64,000 bases of DNA from Annona cherimola (GCA_030490835.1 CM059975.1:3871579-3935578); one strand, 5' to 3'; positions 12,820 through 25,689 are shown, numbered from the stretch's first letter. The notes: a model not told the origin generated them from the letters alone. Numbers and translations: made by a program.

Positions 12820-13700
12820 GAGCAATATTTTTTTTGAAAATGTGTATTGTATTGCAACGCAAAGAAACCAAAATAAAAGAGAACCTCATCCTACCCACAT
12901 TCCACATTAAGATTAAGATGACGTAGGAGGAAGTTCAGCCTGATTTGAAGAACAAACTGATGTACAAAAAGAATTTTTCATATACAAAAAATTGACAATG
13001 TCATCTGGTGGATATCCTGGGGCTGCAACCATTTATTTTTATTTTATTTTTAAATTTTTTTTACAAAACGGTTAATATAAGTGTATTTAATATATATATC
13101 AATTTTTTATTAATTTTAGATATTTTTAGATTTTTAAAAATCAGTGGCATTTTAGTAATTCTAAATTACTAAAAATGCCACTGATTTTTAAAAATCTAAA
13201 AAAATATCTAAAAGTCTCCAAAAATAATAAAAATTGATACATATATTAAATACACCTAGATTAATAGTTTAATGAAAAAAATTTCAAAAAAAAAAAAGTG
13301 TAGTACACCCGGGTGCATACGATCACAGTCCGATATTCCCACCAGATATGGCTTCGTCCGTCACCTCCAGTTGCATATTTTGCCAAATGGTGAGCGCAGA
13401 ATGTGATTAAAAGAAACCTGATGAAATGGTCTGCATAATGCCCTAAGCTCTGCAATATGAAACTTTAAAGGAGAGTGGCAGATAGAATCCCTTATCAGAG
13501 CATCCATAAGGATAATGGAATCACTTTCCAATTGTGTATTCTTCCATCCAACATCATTCGCCCAAGAGAGACACAGCTTGATTGCTCTAGCCTCCATCTC
13601 AAGAGGGTTACACAAACCTTTGTTTGACTAGCATATAGCCACAAGAAATTTCCCCTCCCAAGCTCTGCAAACAGCTGCATAGCCAATGATAAACTACACA
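12820..13700 (-). mobile_element. 5'-truncated LINE fragment, split by a foldback element
   Basis: Reading the minus strand from about 13690, the frames give the RNase H fold of a LINE ORF2: YAAVCRAWEGKFLVAIC, then after a frameshift CNPLEMEARAIKLCLSWAND, LESDSIILMDALI, and HHLAKYATGGDGRSHIWWEY. At that point the coding sequence is interrupted by the palindromic element at 13020-13331. It resumes on the far side as PPDDIVNFLYMKNSFCTSV and ends at TAA 12915-12913, followed by a 3' end with CACATTTTCAAAAAAAA. The layout matches the LINE at the left edge (WVWWGTPPNFLVHPIHLDFL). 5' truncation near 13700 is typical of LINE insertion. Confidence 0.8.
13020..13331. mobile_element. Palindromic foldback element nested in the LINE (Mutator-like type)
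   Basis: The centre is a near-perfect inverted repeat (GTGGCATTTTAGTAATT against AATTACTAAAAATGCCAC around 13145-13182) extended by AT-rich arms with TATTTAATATATATATCAAT and its complement. The right end carries ACACCCGGGTGCAT, as in the related elements at 40.3, 54.1 and 55.8 kb; the left end has lost most of this block. An imperfect 9-bp duplication flanks it (GATATCCTG at 13011, GATATTCCC at 13332). The insertion separates the codons of a WWEY...PPDD stretch in the LINE. Confidence 0.75.
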
Positions 13701-14940
13701 GAATCATTTACAAAAAATGTTAAAAAATAATTTGAACATAGATTTTTTATATTGTTAAAATGTTAAATCTTATAGATATTTAAGAATAAGTTGAAAACCT
13801 TTTTTTTTTTTTACATCTGGCGTAGAATCCCATGAAATCCCGATATATAAATTTAAAGAATATATTGGCATAAAATTTTGAAAATAACAATGAAAATTTT
13901 AAAATAGCATCTAGAAATCGCAAGGGGCGGCATCCATGACTTGAGTTTGAATGGAGAAGTGAGTGTTTATCTCCCATTTATTTAAGGAACTTATGTCCCC
14001 CACTTGAACTATGAGCATAGCCTCCTACGGTTCGAGATAAAAAAACAAAAAACAAAAACAAAAAATCCGTTGAATATGATAAGAATTACAGACGAGCTAC
14101 AAATATAGCAATAAAAAAATAAAATCCAGCGGACAGCAAAACGCACCAGCCACCTACCTAACAAGGTTGCACACATAAGTTTTGTTTTGTTTTTTTTTTT
14201 TTTTTTTTTTGAAGATACACAAATAAGTAATTTTAATTGGGTGTTTCATCGCCATTTCGCTCGTGGTAACAGCGTATGACCTGTATTTATCCATGACTGC
14301 ATCCCAGTAAGCCATTCGGCTAGCTGCTACTGTCTTCATAGCGACAGTGCAATCACCGTATTAATACATTTTCTTTCCAGAGTTGAACCCATAACGTCCA
14401 CTTACTTCTGCACCATTAATGCGAAAATCTGGATTTGATTGCATAAAACACCAGATATCTTTTTTAATGTAATCGTTAATACTGAACATGCGTCGCACTA
14501 TATTGTTTTTGGGTTCATTAAAATCTACGTAATATATCCATATTAGTTATTATAGAATTTATTTTATAGTCCAGTTTGATGAGCATACAAAATTATATCA
14601 CCCACTTATTGCATCAAAGTATTGTCCAATGGTTGAGATCATGATGTATAAGTTTTGGTCTTCCCCAAATTCAAAGCATGAAATCATCTTTCGCCATTTT
14701 GTTTTTTTTTTTTTTTCCGGTTTCACTTAATGTCAATTTTTTTTATAGATAGATCACTTTTTATTTTTTTATCAAGGGTAAATTTTAGTTAAGATATTTG
14801 ATAGAATTAACCGAAATATAATATAAGTCCCACTTCTTTCTTTTTAGGCATGGGATATATCTACTTCATTCTGTAACATTACATAAATGAGTCCCACTTC
14901 CATGTAATTAGATCATATAAAAGTAGTTTTACTAAACTTT
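13701..14940. other. AT-rich intergenic DNA, nothing recognised
   Basis: Long poly-T/poly-A runs (near 13799, 14190 and 14701) and no coding frame or clear element ends. Confidence 0.4.
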
Positions 14941-14949
14941 ATCCATTTT

Positions 14950-15300
14950 CCGCTTTGATAATTGATTAAAAATTTACTATGTCAATTATATTTAATATCA
15001 TTTATTTAAATAAGAGTTTAAGTTTCATCCTTATCAAAGATGTGCATGAGCCATGTTTGTTTTAAAATAAACATATTCACATATAAATTATGAAAAATGA
15101 CTAGATTCATTCACATATGCATTAGTATTCAACAATGCTTTATAAAATCATTAAATTTATATAGTGGTCGTATTTTAGACCATGTTGATGTTGAAAATAT
15201 AATTCTAAAATATCAAATCATTTTAGTACATATATTTTAAACATTTGTAGATGAGATATAATGGATGAATGGTTTCTCTGTGAACCATTAATCTACAAAA
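14950..15300 (-). repeat. Decayed relative of the 527-bp Mutator-like element
   Basis: Read on the minus strand, this segment matches the repeats at 30.2-30.6 and 34.2-34.6 kb over about 250 bp (shared order: TGTTGAAAATA, TATATAAATTTAATGA, TTATAAAGCATTG, ATGCATATGTGAATGAATC, TGCACATCTTTGATAAGG). The copies are diverged and I cannot place the ends. Confidence 0.45.
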
Positions 15301-15594
15301 ATGAAAAAAAGTTATATAAAGGCCAAATTTCGTAAAAGCAAAGCAAGTATTACATCCACATGGATGCTAACATGGATGAATATTATTATACATCCAACCG
15401 AGTTCAAGCATGGCCTCTGATGAGGATGCGAAATTTACTTTATCTTTTGCCTTTAAACTCATTTGCTAAGCAAGAAAATAAATTTAATCCAAACCAAAAT
15501 TGTATATTAGACTAATTTTTTGATGTAATTTTTTTATTTAACAAGTCAACTGATATTATAATCAAGTACATATATAATCCTCACAACATGGAAT

Positions 15595-15725
15595 TTTTTT
15601 TTTTACAAACTTTCATCGCTATAGATAAATTAACAACCCCCACAATAAGGGGGAACTGATGTTTCGAACCATGACATTTCTATGTCGCATGCGGTTACCA
15701 TGACGCCAATACGTGACATATATTA
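15595..15725 (-). mobile_element. tRNA-derived SINE
   Basis: On the minus strand a pol III A-box-like TGGCGTCATGGTAACC is followed about 35 bases later by a B box, GGTTCGAAAC, and the unit ends in an A run next to the ATAAATTAACAA-containing tail region (plus-strand T run at 15594-15603). The order A box, B box, A-tail is that of tRNA-derived SINEs. No clear target duplication was found. Confidence 0.5.
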
Positions 15726-16484
15726 CTCTAATTTAATAAAGAGCATTTGCTAGCTTACGCTTGCTATTGTAGGGATATGTGAGCCCAATTAACATCTTTT
15801 TACTGCCACAATTTTATATTTCTATATTTTTCTTATTTTTTTGAATTTCAAATAAGAAAAAATAAAGTATTTATCATTTTCTTCAAAGTTGTAAAATCAA
15901 TATAATAATTTATATATTATTTTTAAAATATTAATGTAATATCTAAACCATTTAAAATATTTTTAGTTCAAGATGAATGGTTTTATAAATTATTATAATG
16001 CTTTTAAAGCATTTATAGATAAATATAAGTATTTTTCATAATTGACAAGATTATATACTTTAAGCAATTCGGGACCTGTTACTCGTATTGAAATAATTTT
16101 TGGTACTATAATAAAATAAATTAGGTTAAACATTGTCGCTGGTTGAATTTTGATTTTATCATTGGCCGATCTGTATAAGAGGTCTATTCCTCTGAAGTAC
16201 GACCCCTAGATAAATTAGTATGCTTATGCGAACCAATCTTGATTAAAGATTTTCTGTTTTATATATTTTCATGTAATATAACCTGTATAAACCTCTAGCA
16301 TAAGTAATTTTGTGCATTTTAAAATATCAATATTGCTAAATATATATATATGGTATTTGACTTGAATCGTACTAAAATAATATATAACGAGCATAGAATA
16401 TCAAAAGATTTTAATGAACTTGACCTTACCCTAAGGATATACAGTTATCCTGTATGATTTTCGATCACAAGAAGTCTATTTATA

Positions 16485-16765
16485 GTGTGTGTTCGGGAAT
16501 GAATAAAACTTTTGATGAAAAGTTCCGAAGAGTAAAAATTGTCAAATGATGTGATATGATGAGGGTAATGATGAGGAGTAAAGAATATAAAGTTAAAATA
16601 GATAGGTTAGTTATGTAAGTAGTTGTGTAAAAATGATTGAAAAGTAGGATAGTTATAATGGAAAATGTGAAAAAATAATTAAAAAATATGATAGTTGTAG
16701 AAAGTGAAAAATTTTATATTAAAAAGTTTTAAGTTGACATTTTTTAACCATTGCTAAACACACCC
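16485..16765 (+). mobile_element. 281-bp-family MITE
   Basis: It starts GTGTGTGTTCGGGAATGAAT and ends TTGCTAAACACACCC, with the 3-bp direct repeat ATA at 16482-16484 and 16766-16768. The interior (GGGTAATGATGAGGAGTAAA, AAAATAGATAGGTTAG, AAAATGATTGAAAAGTAGG) aligns with the copies at 10.7, 22.0 and 46.2 kb. Length is 281 bp, identical to two other copies. Confidence 0.85.
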
Positions 16766-17394
16766 ATAGATATACTTTCGCTTTTACATAGAGAATTGTC
16801 TTGGCAACTCAGGTTGCATAAGTGTGTTGTTTTTGGGTTGTTTATAGCAAAGATGCAATGATCCTTAAAAAAATCTTTCAATTTTCAAAAATAGTTTTTC
16901 GTTTTCAAAATATAACAACTAATTTTTTATTTTCAATATAATTTTTTCTAATCTCAATACGCTTTTTCTTACTGCGAATACAATTTTATCATAAATTTTC
17001 ATCTCATCATCATCATCTCATCTAAGATAAAAAGAACTTTATGTACCATAGAGACAAAGTAGCTACACACGCTGAGAAGAAGCTATTGTGAATAATGAGG
17101 TTTCTTTGGGGATAGGTTCCAAATAGAAGAATTCTTTTGGATTAAGTTCGAAATAAAAGAATAGGTACAGTACCATAGATCTTGGCAAAAATGTAATATA
17201 TACGTGGAGATGCGTATCATGAAAATCTTATCCATAATATGTGTTAGATGAGCACTCAGTTGGGTGATGTCCCTTGGCGATGTTCGGCCAATAAGATTAT
17301 TGGGGTAGTATTCAGTGTGTATGAGGAGACACTTACGAGTGAGTCTCACTAGTTACAACTATCTCTCTTGACCATTTGTGTGTGCAGTACAAGA

Positions 17395-17585
17395 AGGATT
17401 GATCTTCTCAGACCCGTCCAAAAGCCTATTTTTTTAAAAAATTATAAACATATTAATCTAATTGTATTTAATTTATGTTTTACCACATATGCATATAAAG
17501 TATAACTAGATTAACATGTTTATAAAAAAAATTTCAAAAAAATAAAATTTTAGACCGATCTAACCGGTCTGAAAAGATCATTTAG
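17395..17585. mobile_element. Short foldback element with TGATCTT[CT]TCAGACC ends
   Basis: The left end reads TGATCTTCTCAGACC and the right end, on the other strand, TGATCTTTTCAGACC. Between them AT-rich arms are inverted copies (AACATATTAATCTA near 17446 against TAGATTAACATGTT near 17509). The arm sequence resembles the larger foldback elements. No target duplication was recognised. Confidence 0.5.
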
Positions 17586-17589
17586 CATA

Positions 17590-18200
17590 GCAGAAGAAAA
17601 TGAAGTAGTGGGTTTGCATGATCTTCTCTTTAATTTGTTGTCCGATTGTGAATTCACTTGAGGTTTTTATTCTTGACATTTTCCATTCCTCAAGAGCCGT
17701 GTTCTCTTAAGGCAGCAAAAGAGGGGAGAGGGAATCAACTTAGCTTATTACTTTGCAAGTGATTTTTTTCATTTGATAGGATTAATTTCATTTATATATT
17801 TATGAGATTATTTTTTATTTTATAGGAATTGGGTATATATCTAGAATCGTATTTGTATTATTTTCTTTATAATGGATTGTTGCTGTTATCTTCGTACAGA
17901 AGGGCTTTTACGTCCTAAATCCTAGTGCCGCTATTCACGGATTGTTTCTTGCTTGGTTTGTTTAGATTGTCATTGGTAACAGATGTTGTGGTTATTATTG
18001 TATTAGTGGCTTGTTCATTTGCACTGAAAGAAATGGCGGGCGCTTTCAAACCTTTTCAGTCCATGAACGGCACATTAACTCCACGTTTGCAACTTTCCAT
18101 ACAAATAAATGAACCATGAATTGCCCAAATAGATTAAAAAATACAATTGTTCTCATATACATTTTTCCTTTTCTTGCAACTTTCACTGCTGCAACAAAGC
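17590..18200. other. Intergenic DNA, no gene seen
   Basis: No coding frame with family signal. A short open frame at 17925-18119 has a hydrophobic stretch but no start context or relatives that I recognise. Confidence 0.4.
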
Positions 18201-18214
18201 TACTCTCATTCTTC

Positions 18215-18565
18215 AATTCACGCATGGACTTGGCTCAACAAACTGGTCAGAATACTTCCACTGATGCATCCCATATCTGTTTAAACTAGGCAATGCAGGA
18301 GGTAAAAAATTAATTGAATGAATGAAAGTGGCGAGAAAATAGCATGGGATACCTTGAGCTAGTTCCAAAAGCTTTAATGCATGGTAGCCGTTTTTTTTAT
18401 AGTCTACATGATAATACGTGATATTGGCACGGCTCAATCAAATAACAGAAGACTAGTATTTAAAGACCGCTGCTTTCTAATTGAACCGGACCAATATCCC
18501 GTTCAAACTTGTCATATGACCACAAATTGCAACGTGGAATAGCTCCATCAGCTGTCATGGTTTTC
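18215..18565 (-). pseudogene. Exon-like remnants of an unrecognised gene
   Basis: Three short minus-strand stretches look coding. About 18562-18460 reads TMTADGAIPRCNLWSYDKFE then RDIGPVQLESSG. About 18437-18350 reads ANITYYHVDYKKNGYHALKL then LELAQ, followed by a GT. About 18290-18224 reads LNRYGMHQWKYSDQFVEPSP and ends CVN with a stop, preceded by CTAG as a possible acceptor. The composition (many Trp, Tyr, Asp, Lys) is unlike the surrounding AT-rich noise. I do not recognise the family and cannot find the rest of the gene, so a truncated gene copy is the likeliest reading. Confidence 0.4.
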
Positions 18566-18599
18566 CTGAGAGAAAAAAGAAAACATAAGAACAGGGAAG

Positions 18600-20370
18600 T
18601 ATATATTGACTGCATAATAATAATAATAATTATTATTGTTATAACTAAAGTTTCAGCCACAGTTGCTCCTCTAAGAATTAACTGCCTACGTGTGGATTTA
18701 CAGATTTCTCCCGTGTGAGGGTTTTACAAAAATATCTTTATATGATTTGAGGGTTATAAATGTACTTAACTGTAATATCAAGTATCACATTATATAAAAT
18801 ATAAATACCAATCGAAAAAATTTTGAGCTGCAGTTGCTCCTCTAAGCCTGTAGCTATCACATTCAAATTCTCGCTGCTACTAAAACAGCACAAGAACAGA
18901 GCTGAGCCATTATTGCGTAAACAAACCATTTGGAGGCAATGCAGTAAGACAGAGCAAGATTCAGAACAAGCTTTTGAGTGCATGGAACGTGTGTGCTCAA
19001 TTCAAATCTAGAAGAATTGAAACAGAAGCGTCTACGCATGCACTTGGTAACGAGAATATGAACAGTGAAAAGGAACAGGGAAGATACCTTTCTTCCTTAA
19101 AAGGAAAAAGGAGTTCAAAGAACATGCCAATCGAAGAAGAAAGCATGAGGGACATGGAAAGAGATGGGATTCCTTCCTCCGTATGAGGAGAGTAAGGTGA
19201 AGGAGACATCCAAGTCTTATGTAGAAGAAAGGTCAAGAGAGTGGAGGAAAGAGAGAGAGAGACAGAGAGGAGGGTCGCATTGAATTTTCCAACGACCCCA
19301 CAGGGAAGAAGCGTAGAGGAAGTTAGAATATTTATTGAATGTTGAGACAAAAGAGCCCCACCAAGAGAATCAAATCTGGAGCTTTTAATTGCATTCATGG
19401 GTTTTGAGTGTGGGGATGTTGGCAGAGACCAGCTCGCATTTATGTCCCTTGCAGTGGTCGTTGTTGGTGGGAAAGGTGGAACAGGGGGAAAAATAAATTT
19501 AACAATTGGAAAAAAATTCCCTTGTTACTCTGAATGCTGCGCATAGATGATACTACGACGCCCTTTAATAAAGGTCAAATATGTAACGACCCAACAAGCT
19601 TTTACAAACCCTCATCTCTCCTAGTTAAATCAAAACTATTTGGTAGTTAGTTTAGTTCAAATACTATTAAAAGAAAATATTTTCATTTTTTTTTTCTTCT
19701 TGAGAAAAATATTTCCATTCTTGAATGTTAAACATACGTATCATGTTCGTAGCCCTGTTTTATTGTTATTTTTACGTTTGTTTTTTATGAGAACCTATCT
19801 TAATACTGCGGACCTTCTGTATTTTATTATTTTCTACCATTCCAAATAATTTATAATTGATGGTATATACGTGTAGTGTCCACATTCTGCAAGTTTCACT
19901 GGCGTTGCAGCACGCAATGATTTTTGAATTTTTCTTTAAATTAAACCGAGCAGACATGGGAAAAGCCAGCATTCACGTTTACCGGAAAGGGCTAGAAGAG
20001 TCCATTTATAAAAGTGAAGGGAGATTCTGTAGCTTGTACTGTAGCTCTGTGGAAAATAAAGGCAGGTGGGCGCAAGACAATCTACGAACATCCCGTTACT
20101 TCTGGCTATTGGATTCCATACGATAAAACAGTAATAACTAGGGTCGATAAATGCCGTTTTTATTTTTTATTTTTTGGGGAAGTGTTGTCATCTGGGGCTG
20201 TTTGTAAAAATATTACCATCTAAACTAACTAGGCACGGGGACATAGATATGTCTAAGTTGTTCACTCTAGACCTGCCAATGTTGTCCAGAGGCATCTTCG
20301 TCTTTGCTAAAATTATATCCTTAATATAGTGCGTACAAAATGATATGCAAGTCAGGAAAAGATATTAAAA
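18600..20370. other. Intergenic DNA, no gene recognised
   Basis: This stretch holds a short (ATA)n run at 18618-18633, a twice-repeated AGTTGCTCCTCTAAG (18662 and 18834), and a GA-rich tract near 19250-19275. A 133-codon open frame on the minus strand (19398-18997) is Ser/Leu-rich because it reads the GA tract as CT; I see no domain in it. Confidence 0.4.
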
Positions 20371-20372
20371 TT

Positions 20373-20697
20373 AGGTCCGTTTGGTAGCAGTAAAAAAAAA
20401 ATCATTGAAGTTTCTTATGTATTTTTTTTTATGATTTGATACCCTAACTATATAATTATCTTGCTTTTATATTATTTCTTTTACTTCTTAATTAATTTTT
20501 AAAAAAATTTCATATAATTACTCTACCCATTTTGACTTTATTTTCTTTATTGATAATTATTACTCATATCGTATCATACCTTATCACTTTCTTATATTTT
20601 AAAATTCTCTCACCTAACTTTTTCCGTTTTATTTTTTACTCTCATTGACAATAGTAGTTTTAAAAACTCAAAACCTAACAAATAATTTTTTTATTTT
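20373..20697 (-). mobile_element. Diverged MITE related to the 281-bp family
   Basis: The left end GGTCCGTTTGGTAGCAGT and the right end, on the other strand, TATTTGTTAGGTTTTGAG form weak inverted ends. The interior carries the family blocks in reverse orientation (TACCCATTTTGACTTTATT, TGATAATTATTACTCATA). Confidence 0.4.
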
Positions 20698-20859
20698 TAT
20701 CCATTAGAATTTGAAATTTTATTTAAAAATGAAAATTTGATTGTTTAAGAAAATTTTGGTAGTAAGCAGTTTGTAGGATATATTATGTACCACCCATGAA
20801 GAAAAAATTTAATTGCTAACAGTTTATAAGTTGTTTGGAAACATTTGGAATTAAATTTA

Positions 20860-21075
20860 AAGCTTATTTGATAAGTTGAAAATGAGAATGAGACATACAA
20901 AAAGTAGATATTATTAATTATACAACTACGCTACTTTTACATTTTCATCCTATGTTCTGAATATTTTCTCATGTTCTTTCTTACAACTACCCTTTCTATT
21001 TTTATTTTTTTTTCATTTTACTCTTGTCATATCTATTTCATTCATTCACTTTCAACTTACCAAATAGTTCCTTGA
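20860..21075. mobile_element. MITE with ATTTGGTAAGTTGAAA-type ends
   Basis: The left end reads GCTTATTTGATAAGTTGAAA and the right end, on the other strand, ACTATTTGGTAAGTTGAAAG, giving about 20 bp of inverted repeat. The interior is AT-rich and related to the other MITEs (ACAACTACGCTACTTTTACA). Confidence 0.5.
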
Positions 21076-21996
21076 ATGAGAAGATTAAATAAGAAAAAGT
21101 AGTTGTGTATTATAAATGAGATATTAAATGAGGAATAAGAAAATTAGTATTACAAATAAAAATAATATTAAGAATAAGAAAAGTAAAATTAATCTCTATT
21201 AGAAAATAAAAATCTGTATAAAAAGTTAATATTGTGAACGAGAAAATTTTTCTTAAGAATAAGAAATTTTATCACATTCCATCTAACGGAATAGTTCCAG
21301 ACCAGCTTTATGATTTTTATACTTAAGTGACTACATTTGAATTTGACTGTAAAAATATTATCATAAGGCAGGATATTCCTCATTATCTATGAAAGTATTA
21401 TTAAAAAGAAAGAAAATTTTGTCAATACTTGAATGACTGGATATTTGACACTAGCGTGCAGAGTGTAAAAGGTCTAAGATTTGAATATGAACGAAAATAA
21501 TAATTTAAAAAATAAAAAAAAATTACCTTCCTGTGAAAGCATCATGTTTTTTTATCAATAAAACTTTTTAATTATTTATAAGGGTTGCTAAAACTAAATT
21601 TCTTGTTATGAAATTATACATTGAAACGATTTAATAAAAAATTGATTTATTCTATATTGAAAAATAAAAAGACTCAATTTTTTGGATTTGGATTTATGAT
21701 TTTTGAACCAGTTTTGTTAATTCATTCGTGCTTGCCTTTGGACTATTTATTGATATAATGGTCATTTTTAAATAAAATGTAATATTAAATACATTCGTGA
21801 AAGCTTAAAAAAAAAATCATAGGCTTGTATGATATTACTAGACATATGGAAGGGAGCATTGTTACCCCTTGCTCTAGACATATTCGAGAATAGCTAATAG
21901 AACGTTTTTATTTTAATGTTTGTTTGGTAACGTGATGCATACAGTGGAAGTTTGGTATCTCATTTTTTCATATATTTCAATCATTTTATTTACTTT

Positions 21997-22277
21997 GGGT
22001 GTGTTTGGGAATGGATAAAACTTTTGGTGAAAAATTTTAAAAAATAAAAGTTGTCAAATGATATGATATGATAGGGATAATGATGAGGAGTAAAGAGAAT
22101 AAAGTTAAAATAGATAGGTTAGTTGTATAGGTAATTGTGTAGAAATGATTGAAAAGTAAGGTGGTTTGTATAAGAAGATGTAAAAAAATAATTAAAAAAT
22201 AGAAAAGTTGTAGAGAATGAAAAGTTTTAGATTAAAAAGTTTTAGGTGAAAACTTTTCGTCATTGCCAAACACCCCC
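21997..22277 (+). mobile_element. 281-bp-family MITE inserted in an older element
   Basis: It begins GGGTGTGTTTGGGAATGG and ends CATTGCCAAACACCCCC, flanked by TTT on both sides (21994-21996 and 22278-22280). At 281 bp it is collinear with the copies at 10.7, 16.5 and 46.2 kb. The DNA to either side (GTTTGTTTGGTAACGTGATG near 21918, and ACATTCCCAGAAGTAACC near 22421) looks like the two ends of an older MITE, which this copy would interrupt. Confidence 0.8.
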
Positions 22278-22439
22278 TTTAACAGTTTATTTTTTCATTT
22301 TATTCTTACATTTTTATCATTTCATCTCATAATTATCATATTTATTTTTACTACCCTTATGATCAAATTACATCACTCCCATAATTTTCAAAAATTCTTC
22401 TACTTTCCACTTTCCGGATTACATTCCCAGAAGTAACCT

Positions 22440-24560
22440 TAATTTCGGCTTTATTCTTCTTTGTGATTTTGCCACGTGGATGGAAACCAGATAAAGGGTA
22501 TGGTCCCTCTTGTTCTTTTGGATGGTGTTAGCAACGCACATGAATCTACCTATTTGAGAAGTGTAGTTAACTATCACTCTCCTGCAATGAAGATAATATG
22601 ATGGAAGACCTTTATAGTTCCATTTTATTTTTCCCGTTCGGTTTGAAATTTTGTTGGTTTTCCGTTGCCAGTAAAGTGGTTTCTTGATTATTGATATGAG
22701 GTGGTTTTAATAATATATAGTAAGGAAGTTAAGGGAAAAAAAATTCAGTAAAAAGAAGTTCTTACTTTTGCGTATGCACCTTGTTAGTTCTCATGATATA
22801 TAACCATTTGCCTAATTTATTAGAACCACTGCCTAGCTATTTGTACATTTACAACCGTCAATTCTTATAGTCTCTATTTTACGGGCATCTAAATATACTT
22901 ACAGTTTTTACTTAGCCCAACCATCTTATTGTCTTATATGGTGGCCTAAATTTTGACCATTTACAGATGGTAAAAAAAATATTAAATTTTCTTTTATACA
23001 TTGAGAATCATACCCAAATTTTACATCGTATTAAATTTGATACTTTTTTGAATTCATATAGCATTTTAATTTATATTTAAAATAAAAAACTAGGCATGGA
23101 TATACGCACGTATTTATGCCCCAGTTTTTATTTTAAAAATAAAATAAAATACGGGTATCTGGGCCTTCTTTTATTTTAAAATATTAAAATAAAATACCAA
23201 GTGAGTTTTAAAAATTTTTAAATTTCACACAGCAGAGGATCCAGATAGACCCACATATGTGTAAATAAGTTTTCAAATAAAATATATATTGTCCAGTCAC
23301 CTATAAACCGCGGCCATTTTGCTTATAATGGTGTATGGCGATGGTATTACAACAAATCTCATTATACATCAGCAATAATATGGTAAGGACATTGATGCGA
23401 CCTAGTTGTCAATGTGCATGATAACCATATCCTACGAGTCTACGTTTTTCGCATTTTTTAAAAATGTATTTAGAAAGGGCACATATATTTATAAATTTTT
23501 TAAAAATTTAGTAAAAGCATAATTATAGATAGAAAGCATGAGAGTACACAACATATAATTTGTTTACTTTATTTCCGGTCATTACTCACCGGTCAATATT
23601 ACGTAAAATCGTTTCTTTTTCATCCTTTTCTATAGTTAAGCTCTTTCTTTTTTTCTTTTTTTTTTAATTACCCACGGCTGCAACTCAAGTCAAGCTATAT
23701 AAGATTTAAGTGAACTATAATCCTAAGCTTATTAGGCTTAAGTGAATCCAAACTCTAATCCTATTATTTAAATTTGGGTTCCAATTGCGTTGATATTAAT
23801 TTTGGTCTTGATTTCAAGTTGAAATTCAAATTATCTATAAACTATTTATTTTTAAATTTGACTATAATATAAAATAAAATTTTTAGAGTATAAGTAGTGG
23901 CTGGCTGCAAACTCTAGTCATTCTATGATCTAGTTGAACTTGATAAAAAAGGATTAACGGTCCATCGTTCTAGTTGGCTGCAGAAAACTAATGGGTGCTA
24001 TTCTTGATTTCTCTATTTTTTCAATGCAACTTCTCATCTAATCCACGAAAAAGTAAGAACGCAACTTATTTCAGTAAAATATAATATAACTATAATACGC
24101 CAGGGATTCTAATTAAATAGGGATGTAAGCATGTATAAATGGTTTAGAGTTTTAAAAATATATTTTAAAATTAAAAAACTAAGATAACTTAAATTTGACT
24201 GAACATGCACTATGGATTTTAAAAGTATTTCCATCCATATTGACAGAGTTTATTTCTCGTTGTTTATTTTTTCAAAATGTCCTTAAATGATTTAAAGGCT
24301 ATTTGCACTTAATTTTAAAAGAATATGCCGCACATTTTTAGTAGGGTGGTGCACTTGAAAGGAATCCAAGTCTTAATATTCAACCGGTTACATTATTTAA
24401 AATAATTCTTTCTTAGTATTAAAAAGAATTTCAATTCAAGGTGTGCCTTGCATGCATTATAATCAAATTAAATAAAGAAGCAAAAGATGGCTGCCAGACA
24501 TCTGGCCAGGTTTGCATTTAAAATAATTCTATCCAATTTTAATTAGACCATGTGGACAGC
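22440..24560. other. AT-rich intergenic DNA, nothing recognised
   Basis: Mostly A/T with short inverted A/T runs (for example around 23130-23195). No coding frame, RNA gene or clear transposon ends. Confidence 0.4.
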
Positions 24561-24569
24561 AACACTAAG

Positions 24570-24808
24570 GCTGGGAAAAAAATAGATACTTATACGGGGG
24601 GCACCAGGTTCGGACAGGGTGGAATTTTTTTCGATTGAAGATCGGGTGAATTTTGATACCAAATTAATGTAAATCCGATATCTTTTTCAATTTTCCCAGG
24701 GTCAAGATGAAATCAGATCTAATTTTGAATTTTTTTAAAAGTGGAGCTCATACCCGATTTGTATGGGGTCCGGTGGGTTCAAATGGGTAGCAAGTTGCAC
24801 CCTTACTT
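24570..24808. repeat. Degenerate transposon-like segment with CGGGT-rich interior
   Basis: It starts TAAGGCTGGG and ends GTTGCACCCTTA, weakly inverted. The interior has GGTTCGGACAGGGTGG, GATCGGGTGAAT and ACCCGATTTGTATGGGGTCC, reminiscent of the hAT element at 28444-29144. No target duplication is visible. Confidence 0.3.
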
Positions 24809-25689
24809 ACACAATTCGCAATTCAAAAACGTGCTATCATTCTTTGCAATTCAAAAACTTGCCATCATTCTCACCAAAATAAAAAATAAAAAAATACATC
24901 ATTAGATTAGGCATGGCGAGTGTTAAAAGGCCATGAATTATCATATTTCACATTAGAATGCAATTTCGGGTTGATTCAGTTTAGGTAGTGATCTACTCTA
25001 CCCATACTCTATTTACAAATAATTTATCCCTACTTTACTCATTTGTCGATTCGATTCCTAATGTATCATACACTACACATTACTCATAGGGTCAATCTTT
25101 GTTTCAGTTTTGAATGGGTTTCTTTAATATTAAATATAATATTTTTTAAAAAAATATTTCTACATTATTTTAAATAATGTAAAATAATATTCATTTATAT
25201 TTTAAAATCATAAGTACATATGTTATTGTTTACATTATTAAAATAATGGGTTTCTTTCATAAGTCCATATAAAATATAGACTGTCACAACTCAATCATTA
25301 AAACTGTTAATATATTACAATCATAATTCACAAGCTTATTTGTAGAAAGCTTTTATAAGTCAATGATATATATATATGAAAAACCAAACTAATTTCTTAC
25401 TTTATAATTCATAACTCCACAAGGTATAAGTTTTATCTGAATTCAAATTTGTTAAAATGAATGTACATACAAGATGTCAGAAATAAAACACAATACACAC
25501 TCTGGTTATATAACAGCCGACTAATGTATATTATATACATATATAATTATATACCTAATTAATTGCTCATATAAATACTTGTGTGTGTGGGTTTTCAGTA
25601 ACTAACATATTTACCTTATTCATACTTTATTTGAGATGATGAATAATAATTTATACTATATCTATATGCATGATAATATTTTGAATCTC

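Noticed and set aside
13040..13331. Long near-perfect hairpin as a microRNA precursor
   Set aside because: The same palindrome recurs at other sites with flanking 9-bp duplications, so a foldback transposon explains it better.
18997..19398. 133-codon minus-strand frame as a gene
   Set aside because: Composition is dominated by Ser/Leu read from a GA tract; no domain, no splice context and no family resemblance.
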